DNA of 64,000 nt from Conchocele bisecta (taxonomy: Eukaryota > Mollusca > Bivalvia > Lucinida > Thyasiridae), in assembly GCA_029237695.1 (NCBI GenBank), contig CM055267.1, positions 13,295,043-13,359,042 of the forward strand. The letters are read 5' to 3'. Positions 47,601 through 59,600 of this stretch are shown here, one piece after another. Numbering within the stretch: position 1 is the stretch's first letter; every line of letters begins with the position of its first letter. The position numbers were made by a program, and so were the translations under genes. The notes under the pieces are model-generated. The model was not told where the DNA came from, searched no databases, and worked only from the letters and a program-made list of their open reading frames with translations.

Positions 47601-50600
47601 CTTATCATTTTTCTGTGGAATGACTACTTAACTTTTATGAATTAACAACCTTCGAGTCAGTTATTGAAACAATTTCGATAAAACACTGTATTTGACTGTT
47701 TATTTGATAAGAAATGCCATTATGGCTTACTGCAGAACAATGTCCTATTGTTAAACTCACATTTCCTCTGACCCCCCTTCCCCCAAAAAATGAAAAAAGC
47801 ACTGGTCTGCGGGTATTCGTAACATTGTTCCACGCACAGGTCCTGCCTGTAACTTGCTCCGTGCTTCTAAAACTTCATGATCATGTTCTCCAAATTTCTA
47901 CTCAAAATTATGACGTTCATTTGGTCGAGGCTGTCCGCCTCGTCCAATCAAACATCCTGATTTTGAGCATGAAACTGGAGTACATGCTCAAACGTTTTAT
48001 ACAGGATCAATCGACCAGGTATATAGTGACCTGTAGCATATTTCACCAACATTGCAAAGTATACTTTTCTAGCAAAGTATACTTTGAGGGAGACATTTTC
48101 AATTTAAGGATAAATTTATTAATTTTTTTTATACTGAATTTATAATAATTCTGCATATTTGTAATCATCAAATATATGCAGTGGTTAGTTCTATATGAAA
48201 TAATGCATTTTTGAAAAAATAAATGATTACTCCCTCAAAGTATACTTTGCTAGTTAAGTATACTTTGCAATTTTGATGAAATCGGCTACTGAAGCGAGTA
48301 ACAGGGAGGGAAGGTCTACATTCCTAGGACAATGCTGCCTTTTCACTGTTTACAAGCTCATATTTTCGAAAATGTTCAGAGAGGGTTTATAATGACGGAC
48401 GTTGATGTAGTATAGCCGACACTGACTGATTGGCCACCACTTGTTACTGTGTTATATACGCAACAGGGTTTCCCCCAGGATTTCAGGAAGGCCTGTCATT
48501 TCTAAGCCAGTTTCCAGAAATGCATCATTATTTATCATTATGTGTCATAAACTCTAAAAGTAACACAAAATATAAGTAGTAATGGAATTTAAGGCATGTC
48601 TGCAGAGTTGGCACAAAAGAAATAAGACATGTTGCACCACACTTTCAGAAAAGAATGCATGTCATTTGCGACATGCCCTATGGGCCTGCCCCCTGCGCAA
48701 TTTAAAAAGTCTTCAATGCTCTGCTATTGTATGTTATGGCATGTATGTGAGATGGTATGGTGGTCGCTAGACCGGACAAGTGGGTTACCACTGCATTCTC
48801 CGGTTTCCTCCCAACCTTACTCATCCATGTGTGCCAATGAAAGCATTTGTATAAGTGCTAGTGCACCTGTATATGATCATTGTAAACTATATAAAGTTTA
48901 AACCTATTATGGCCTGCGTGTGCAAGTGGCATCAAGTTTTTGTTGTAGACGGTGGTTAAATGTGTATGTAACTATATACCCATAATACCTAAACATCAGG
49001 ATCTGCACCATTTGTAACATTTCCCGAGTAGTTCCAACCAACCCACCCACCAACCAACCAACCCACCCACCCACCCACCAACCAACCAATGGACACATTT
49101 CTAGTCAAACTAAGAGAATAGTATGAAAATCCATTACTAAGGGATGTACGGACCACCTCTGATGCCGTGTCCGTGTTTCAGATACTGGCAACGTCCTCCG
49201 GTGACGGCACAATCAAACTCTGGACCCTCCAGCAGCTCACCTGTGTAAAGGTAGGCATTTTCCGAGAATGGTCGCTAAATTTGGCGAATTTTTGTCTTGA
49301 AGTTCGTATATGTCCATATAATTTGCTCCATTGGTCAGCTTCGAGATAATGAGAATTACTTGCATCTATATTCATACGCGCACCTGCCAAAATTGCAATG
49401 TCACGGCGGTTAATAGTATTTCCGGTATCTACATTCATATTCACACCTGCCAAGCTAACGTAGGCCAATACACGTCATTCCGTATACAGTCTAAACACAG
49501 ACTAATTTGCTTGGTGGGGGTATAATATATATAATAAATAGAATATTCATTTTTCTGCACAAATGTGACATATGTTCATCTTGTGGTGTGAAATATGCAC
49601 ATTTCACACCACTCAATTAACATACAGTCAAACCTGTCTTAAGCAGCCACCCAAGGGAAGTGACAAAACTGGCTGCTTAACAGAGGTGACCTCTCAATAG
49701 AGGGTTGTGTTTTCATATACATTTCAGGTAAATTTTGAAAATTGAAATGAAGATAAAGATAACATAGACATGTATGTTGACTTGATAATCCAAATGTAAT
49801 AAATAATATTAATGATTAATTTAGAGTACCATATTGATTAAATGTGTATCTTTATATTTATGCCCCCGCCACCGAATGGTGAGGGGGGCATATAGTGTTA
49901 CCGGCGTCCGTACGTACGTACGTACGTACGTACGTACGTACGTACGTACGTATGTACTACGTACGTACGTCCCGAAACCTTAACGCTGTGTAAATGGCTT
50001 ATAATTTCTGTTTCCTTGCTCGGATCTGCTTCACATTTCACACACGCATTGCTCCAATGGTCCTCTACCGCCCTGTGACAAATCCACATTCGTCCCGCCC
50101 CCGCTAAGCCCAGGGTCAAGGTCACAGACTTGGTGCTTTCGAAACCTTAACGCTGGGTAAATGGCTTATAATTTCTGTTTCCTTGCTCGGATCTGCTTCA
50201 CTTTTCACACACGCATTGCTCCAATGGTCCTCTACCGCCCTGTGACAAATCCACATTCGTCCCGCCCCCGCTAAGCCCAGGGTCAAGGTCACAGACTTGG
50301 TGCTTTCGAAACATTAACGCTGGGTAAATGGCTTATAATTTCTGTTTCCTTGCTCGGATCTGCTTCACATTTCACACACGCATTGCTCCAATGGTCCTCT
50401 ACCGCCCTGTGACAAATCCACATTCGTCCCGCCCCCGCTAAGCCCAGGGTCAAGGTCACAGACTTGGTGCGTTCGAAACCTTAACGCTGGGTAAATGGCT
50501 TATAATTTCTGTTTCCTTGCTCGGATCTGCTTCACATTTCACACACGCATTGCTCCAATGGTCCTCTACTGCCCTGTGAAAAATCAACATTCGTCCCGCC

Positions 50601-53600
50601 CCCGCTAAGCCTAGGGTCAAGGTCACAGACTTGGTGCGTTCGAAACCTTAACGCTCGGGTAAATGGCTTATAATCAAATATGCCTCGTTTTCTTTGGCTG
50701 CCAGCGGGGGCATTCGTGTGCCGACAGGCCACATTTCTAGTTATTTAATATTTTCAAAATTGAACCTGAACATGTAATGAGTGGATTATATCATTTAATG
50801 AAATAAAAAATCTGTCAACAAATGAAAACACCAATGTTCACGTTTTTGGTGTTATTTTACAGCCTACTGCAACTGCTGATCTGCAAGATTCATATTGTAG
50901 ACAATTTATTGTACTAGATAATAGGGCATAATGTGGTATAATCGGAAATGGTGTGGGATAAGTTGTGCGATTTTTTATTATGCCCCCGCCACCGAATGGT
51001 GAGGGGGGCATATAGTGTTACCGGCGTCCGTACGTACGTACGTACGTCCCGAAACCTTAACGCTGGGTAAATGGCTTATAATTTCTGTTTCCTTGCTCGG
51101 ATCTGCTTCACATTTCACACACGCATTGCTCCAATGGTCCTCTACCGCCCTGTGACAAATCCACATTCGTCCCGCCCCCGCTAAGCCCAGGGTCAAGGTC
51201 ACAGACTTGGTGCTTTCGAAACCTTAACGCTGGGTAAATGACTTATAATTTCTGTTCCTTCTGGATCTGTTCATTTCACACACGCATTGCTCCAATTGGT
51301 CCTCTACCGCCCTGTGAAAAATCCACATTGTCCGCCCCCGCTAAGCCCAGGGTCGGTCACAGATTGGTGTTTCGAAACTTAACGCTGGGTAAATGGCTTA
51401 TAAACTGTTTCCTTGCTCGGATCGCTTACATTTCACACGCATTGCTCCAATGGTAGCCCTGAAAAACTCCAGCCCTCTACAGCTGCTGAAAAATCCATGA
51501 ACGGTCACCTCGGGATCAAATGGCTTCCATAACGCTGGGTAAATGGTATCAAATATGCCTCGTTTTCTTTGGCTGCCAGCGGGGGCATTCGTGTGCCGAC
51601 AGGCCACATTTCTAGTAATTTCTATTTCCTTGCTGGATCTGCTTCACATTTCACATACGTCCCACATTCGTCCCGCCCCCGCCACGCCAGACTTGGTGCG
51701 TTTCAAACCTTAACGCTCGGGTAAATGGCTTATAATTTCTGTTTCCTTGCTCGGATCTGCTTCTCATTTCACACACGCATTGCTCCAATGGTCCTCTGCC
51801 ACCCTGTGACAAATCCACATTCAAATATGCCTTGTTTTCTTTGGCTGCCAGCGGGGGCATTCGTGTGACGACAGGCCACATTTGTAGTTTTTTTTGTTTT
51901 TTTTGTCGGGTATTGGTCAAGTCGAATTTGGATTAATTTCCAATTGTGTATGTAAATAATGCATAGGCGATGTCAGCAAAAGCAGTCGATAAGTGCGACA
52001 TTCGGCTCATATTCGACATATGAGGCCATTTGCTTAAATTATATTTGAGCCGGTTACACTCGGTCCTGGGCAATACACACCAATTATATCAGCAGCTATT
52101 CGTGTTTTGTCAATTTGGTAACTGGCAATGGGCTGTTCCTTTTTACAACATTTGTGTCGGTAACCTATAGAAATTACGAATCGACGGACATGGGTGCAAA
52201 AACCCGGATGCGATAGGCTGTTCTTTCAATAATGCGCCGACAATTCGGGCAACACAATTTGCACCTGTGAAACACCCTCTCAATATCGCATACGCGGCGA
52301 CGTGTTAGGTGTTTTAATTACCCGCATTGACTGCTGACATCATTGTTAATTCGCGCTTCGGTAACGACCGCCGCAGGGTACATTGAACTCGAGATTAGAG
52401 GTGACCGTTTAATGAAATTGGATCACTAGTTTGGGACGATAATTAATGACCGCTGGCCGCGTTAGACGAGTGACCGTTGAATGAAAGCGTTTTATATAGC
52501 AAAAATGCGCGGGAGGAATTTGAAGTGGCCGCTTAACGGCGGTGACCGCTGATTAAAGGTGACCGCCCGAGCAGGTTCGACTGTATATGCTATATTCGTT
52601 GCAAAATAATATGAATATCCTCTATTTATTCTGTCGCATAATATTTTGGTTACCCCTTTCTCCATGAAAAATCACTGAGACATGCGCTCTTCTATGTGGC
52701 TACGGTACTATTCTTTATACATACATGTACAGTGGAAGATCGATCTCTCGAACTGGCAACGGACTCGAATAAAAGTTGGTGTCGGGCGTAGTTCGATGGA
52801 AAGAAAATAAATACTAGTCACTAAGTCAGTGATTTCATTCCATTTAGGAATGACACCATTGATCGATGTGTGTAAGGCCTTCTGGAAGATATATCAAGTA
52901 AACAATTATAATGAACTAATTATTTTATTTCAATATGTACATGTATGCATATGTAAATAAATAAACTGTTAATCAAACTGAATATTACAAACCATCTCGT
53001 CTTTGTTTTGTTTTTTTCATATCGAAACCGTAAGTTGTCGTGAGCAACATTTCCATTGTAAACGTGTTTATTTTACTATGCTTGACAACCATTTTTATTG
53101 CGAGTGAATGTTTTTTTATCACGGATCATTTGCATACACAAGCAGTAAAGTGTTTGCAAAAGATCGGCGTAAAATAACATTCAATAAACGAAAGTAAACG
53201 GGTGCAAAACATCATATCCAAAGAAAGTGTCTATAAATTAAATATACAAAATGTACAAATAAAATTTAAACGAAATTACACAAAACGCAAACAAAATAAG
53301 TGAATCACTCATAATTCACTGACGGGGACAGTTAAAATTCAATTAAATATTTAAAGGCGAATTTTGTTCAAATTAATTCATTATCGTGGTCATCTTGACG
53401 TGGAATTAACACCGTTTAATTTTTAAATTCGTGATTTAATGTCACCACCTGTCAGGCGAAACAAATCAAACAGACCGTCAATCGTGATATTCACACCTCG
53501 TTAGGCAAACAGATCAGCTGGCGACAGACTTACCTGTTCGAGCTATCAATAGCACTTTACGTTGATTGACTGACCAAGGGACCGTGACTTCGGTTCGAGA

Positions 53601-56600
53601 GTTCGACTTTGTCGTAGTTCGATTTTAGGTAGAAAATTATATGATTTATATAGGGAAATTTGTCGGGACCACAGGACGAGTTCGAGTTTTCCGGAGTGTT
53701 CGACAGAGACCGGTTCGAGAGATCGATCTTCCACTGTAGTTATATCTTCTAAACATGCGCCATTATGCTAGGTCATCGTCATATTGTTTTCAGACGTTTG
53801 AAGGTCACGACTGTGCTGTGCTCAAGGTGACATTCCTGTCACGGGGAATGCAGCTCCTTTCATGGTGAGTGATCGCTATTGTATCTAGAGGTGTCATTGA
53901 TAGAAATGAATATCGATGTATCGATTTTACATATTTTGTTGTGGTTTGGGTCGTTACCACAAAAGTGATGGTATGGTAATGAGTTTGTACTTCGTATAAA
54001 AAGGAATATTGTTTATTCATAATAAGATCAATAGTTGACCAGATATCATTCTTAACAAGCAATTTTATAAAAAAAATTATAATGTGTATATAGATGTAAG
54101 AATTAGCTGGCTTTGGTGAAGCTTAATGCTTCACAAAATGCAGCTAATTGTTACAATTATGGGCCCGATACTAGTGTGTATGTAGTTGTAAGAATGAGCT
54201 CATTCTTACAATTATGGGCCCAATCATTCACTCACTTGTCCATTGATGCACCAACTATGTGCCCAATCACTCACCCACTTTTCTATTGCTGCACCAATTA
54301 TGTGCCCAATCACTCACCCACTTGTTTATTGCTGCACCAACTATGTGCCCAATTACTCACCCACTTGTCTATTGCTGCACCAACTATGTGCCCAATCACT
54401 CACCCACTTTTATATTGCTGCACCAACTATGGCCCAATCAGTCACCCACTCGTCTATTGCTGCACCAACTATGGACCCAATTACTCACCCGCTTGTCTAT
54501 TCCTGCACCAACTATGTGCCCAATCACTCACCCATTCGTCTATTGCTGCACCAACTATGGCCTAATCACTCACCCACTCGTCTATTGCTGCACCAACTAT
54601 GGGCCCAATCCAATCACTCACCCACTTGTCTATTGTTGCACAAACTATGGGCCCAATCACTCACTCACTCATCTATTGCTGCATCAATTATGGGCCAAAG
54701 ACTCACCCACTCGTCTGTTGCTACACCAACTATGGCCCAATCACTCACCCACTCGTCTATTGCTACACTAATTATAGGCCCATTCACTAACTCACTCGTC
54801 TATTGCTGCATCAATTATGGGCCAAATCACTAAACCCACTTGTCTATTGCTGCACCAACTATGGGCCCAATCACTCACTCATATATTGCTGCACCAATTA
54901 TGGGCTAAATCACTCACCCATTTTTCTATTCTTGCACCAACTATGGGCTCAATTACTCACCCGCTTGTCTATTGCTGCACCAACTATGGGCCCAATCACT
55001 TACCCACTTGTCTATAGCTGCACCAAATATGGGCCCAATCAATCAACCAGTCGTCTGTTTCTGCACCAATTATGGGCCAAATCACTCAACCAGTCGTCTA
55101 TTACTACACCAACTATGGGCCGAATCATTCACTTGCTCGTCTATTGCTGCACCAACTATGGGCCCAATTACACACCCACTGCACCAGTGGTAGGGTTAAA
55201 TGCGGGATTGAACCCGTTAGTCTGGCTTTAAATGACTGTAGCTGTTGATAGGCTGTTAAACACCAATAAATCAATCAAACCAGTGGTACGGACGGCCTGG
55301 TGAAGCTGTGGACCATCAAGACCAACGAGTGTGTGAACACATTCGACGAGCATGAGGACAAGGTGTGGGCGCTGGCCGCCAACTCCACGGGCGACGGATT
55401 CATCTCGGGCGGGGCCGACTCCACCCTCGTCCTCTGGCAGGTACATATGTAAACCGTTGTCAGGATCTGCACAATTTCTGGATATTTGTATCCCCCGGAC
55501 TCCGTCGGGGGATACTATGGATTTGACAGCGCGCCACATCCGCGTCTGCCGCAGACACTTCTTGTCCGGAGCATAACTCGAACACCCTTTGGAATATGTT
55601 CATGAAACTTCACACATGCATAGACCAAGACCCGAAGGTGTGTCGCACACAAGAATGACAACTCTTGCATAGCTAATTTTTGAGTTATCTCCCTTTTTTG
55701 TTTCTCCCACTGATTTCGTGTCCGGAGCATAACTCCACCACCCTTTGGAATATTTTCATGAAACTTCACACATGCATAGACCACGACCCGAAGGTGTGTC
55801 GCGCACAAGAATGACAACTCTTGCATAGCTAATTTTTTTGTTTCGCGCACTGATTGACCATAACTCGACCACCCTTTGGAATATTTTTATGAAACTTCAC
55901 ACATTCAATTAGACCACGAACCGAAGGTGTGTCGTGCACAAGAATGACAACTCTTGCATAGCTAATTTTTTAGTTATCTCCCTTTTTTGTTTTCGCGCAC
56001 TGATTTCCTGTCCGGAGCATAACTCGACCACCCTTTGGAATATTTTCATGAAACTTCACACATGCATAGACCACGACCCGGAGGTGTGTCGTGCACAAGA
56101 ATGACAACTCTTGCGTAGCTAATTTTTGAGTTATCTACCTTTTTTTGTTTTGCGCACTACAAACTGGACAATAATGCATGAAGACCCGTTTTCTCGTCTG
56201 CTCTCTACACCTTTTCTCGTGTGCTCTGTACACTTTACCTGTAGAGAGAACAATAGAGACTGGGAGAACCATTCACCTGTCCATGTGCTGCATGTGCTAG
56301 CATGTGCAAATGTCCAGTATTGACCACAGGTAATTTATACAGGTAAATTACTACATTGGATATTACATTTCCGTAAACTGTGTTGAAAATATTGTGGCAT
56401 TATGTGGACCTGTGCAGATATATGTAGATAAATATAGGACTATTAAAACAAAATTCTGGGCTCCAGTAGCAAGCATTATTATTTTTCAACTTTTTTTTTC
56501 CATTTTTTTTTTTCTTCAAATTATTTTCCAATTTTTGTCTAGTAGCATAAGGTCGTAAGTGCTATATACAGAATATTCACCTGTGCATGTGCTAGCATGT

Positions 56601-59600
56601 GCAACTGACCACTTACAGGTAATTTATACAGGTAAATGATTATATTACATTTCCGTAAACTGTGTTGAAAATATTGTGGCAATATGTGGACCTGTGTATA
56701 TATGATATGTAGATAAATATAGGACTATTAAAAAACATTCTGGGCTCCAGTAGGGAGCATTATTCTTTTATTTTTTTTAAATTTAATTTTTTTTTTCCAT
56801 TTTTTTTTTTACATTCTTTTTCAATTTTTTAACTGACCACTAACTTATTACAGGTAATTTATACAGGTACATTATTATATTTCCGTAAAGTGTGTTGACA
56901 ATATTGTGGCAGTATGTGGACCTGTGCAGATATATGTAGATAAATATAGGACTATTAACAAACATTCTGGGCTCCAGTAGCGAGCATTATTATTAATTTT
57001 TTTTTGTATATTACATTTCCGTAAACTGTGTTGAAAATATTGTGGCATTATGTGGACCTGTGCAGATATATGTAGATAAATATAGGACTATTAAAAAAAA
57101 ATTCTGGGCTCCAGTAGCAAGCATTATTATTTTTAATTTTTAATTATTTTTTTTCCATTTCTTTTTTTAATTTTTTTTTTCAGATTCTTTTTCAATTTTT
57201 GTCTAGTAGCATAAGATCGTAAGTGCTATATACAGACTATTCACCTGTGCATGTGCTAGCATGTGCAACTGACCACTGACCACTTACAGGTAATTTATAC
57301 AGGTAAATGATTATATTACATTTCCGTAAATTGTAATTGAAAATATTGTGGCAATATGTGGACCTGTGTATATATGATATGTAGATAAATATAGGACTAT
57401 TAAAAAACATTCTGGGCTCCAGTAGGGAGCATTATTCTTTTATTTTTTTTAAATTTAATATTTTTTTCCATTTTTGTTTTTTACATTCTTTTTCAATTTT
57501 TTAACTGACCACTAACTTATTACAGGTAATTTATACAGGTACATTATTACATTTCCGTAAACTGTGTTGACAATATTGTGGCAGTATGTGGACCTGTGCA
57601 GATATATGTAGATAAATATAGGACTACATGTATTAACAAAAATTCTGGGCTCCAGTAGCGAGCATTATTATTATTATTATTTTTTGTTGTATATTACATT
57701 TCCGTAAACTGTGTTGAAAATATTGTGGCATTATGTGGACCTGTGCAGATATATGTAGATAAATATAGGACTATTAAAACTATTAAGGTCATAAGTGCTA
57801 TATACAGACTATTATCATATAATAAAACAATTATTGACTAGTGAGCCATAGAATATAATCTGATATTCGCCATAGAATATAATCTGATATTCTATGGCTC
57901 AGTAGTCAATAATTGTATAATATGTTCGGGCCAGTGAAAATTGCTTTCGGGCCCAGGCTCGAGGTCAAGGCTGGACAAGGCGAGGCATTTGATTCCGCGG
58001 AATTCTTGTTTACTTATCTCCTTTTGTTGTTTCGTGCTCTGATTTTGTATCCAGAGCATAACTCGAACACCCTTTGGAATATTTGTATGCCCCACCACGA
58101 TAGTGGAGGGGGCATTTAGTGTTACCCTTGTCCGTCCGTCCGTCCGCACACACGAATGGGTACTTGTTGTAAGCGTACGGGGATCTTATTGGGTAGGGTT
58201 AGGATAGTGTTGGGTACTCTTGTTGGGTATTTTTATAGAGTAAAAACCCAACAAGTATTCATTCGTAGGAACGTGTTTCCCGTCGTCCCGTCCGTCCGTC
58301 CGTCACAAAACTTTAACACCCGGGTAAATGTCTCATAATTTCTTCATCTTTCGACCGATCTCCTTCATATTTCATATACACATTGCTCTAATGGTCCTTT
58401 ACCGCCCTGTGCCAAGCCCAGGGTTAAGATCACATACTTAGTGCTTCAATAACTTTAACGCTCAGGTAAATATCTTATAATTTCTGTTTTCTTTCACGGA
58501 TCAGCTTCATATTTCACATATGCATTGCTCTAATGGTCCTCTACCGCCCTGTGCCAAATCCACGTTCGTCCTGCCCCCGCCAAGCCCAGGGTCAAGGTCA
58601 CATACTTGGTGCTTCAAAAACTTTAACGCTCAGGTAAAAGAAAATTTTGACTTGGAATTTGGCCTCATTTATTATCAAAGCGATATGTGGGACATCCGTG
58701 TTCTATGAACACATTTTCTAGTTTATTAAACTTCACACATGCATAGAAGACGACCCAAAGGTGTGTCACACGTAAGAATGACAACTCTTGCGTCGTTAAT
58801 TTCTTAGTTATCTCCCTTTGTTGTTTCGTGCACTGATTTCGTGTCCGGAGCATAACTCGGAACACCCTTTGGAATATTTTCATGAAACTTCACACATGCA
58901 TAGACCACGACCCTAAAGGTGTGTCACGCAAGAATGACAACTCTTGCATCACTAATTTTTTAGTTATCTCCCTTTGTTTTTCCGTCACTGATTTTGTCTC
59001 CGGAGCATAACTCGAACACCCTTTTTTCAAACTGCTTGTGTATCTGGGGAGGGGGATACACATGCGCTTGTCGACAAGCGTCCATTTCTAGTTTATATGA
59101 TTAAATGGAGTACATGCTCAGATTGTTTTACTATTACGTTATCAGGATCTCAATCAATGAACCACATGTTGCCTTGTCAACATGGTTTATCACAATGTCA
59201 TGATGGCATAGTTTACCGTCATATCATGTTTGTCCCCATGTTGCCATAATGACAACCTGGTTTACCACTGTGTCTTGTTTGACCCCATGTTGCCGTGGTG
59301 ACCATCTGGTTTACCGCCATGTATGGTTCGACTATAATGCCGTGGTGACCACCTTTGGTTTACCGCCAGTCGTGTTTGTCCACATGTTGCCTTGGTGACC
59401 ACCTGGTTCACCACCATGTCATGTTTGTCGCACCTGAAATGACCTTAGCTGTTGATAGGCCGTTAAACCGCAACAAACAAACAAACTTGTCCACATGTTG
59501 CCGTGGTGACCACCTGGTTTATCGGTGTCGTATTTGACCCCATGTTACCACTGTGTTGTGTTTATCCCCATGTTAGGATGGGGTAGATGGGGTACAGGAC

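Larger units (their letters stand above)
49625..52583. mobile_element. Pogo-like element (~2.96 kb) carrying two nested pearl-like elements
   Basis: CAGTCAAACCTG at the left and CAGGTTCGACTG at the right are inverted and flanked by TA. Subterminal GAGGTGACCTCTC and GGTGACCGC-type words occur near both ends (52380-52570). The right part (51920-52583) has no transposase frame. Two pearl-like elements (49858-50741 and 50978-51895) occupy the middle. Confidence 0.5.

Noticed and set aside
54113..55231. Several 100-200-residue frames rich in His/Thr/Leu
   Set aside because: They come from the 43-bp minisatellite, open in all three + frames because the unit has no stops.
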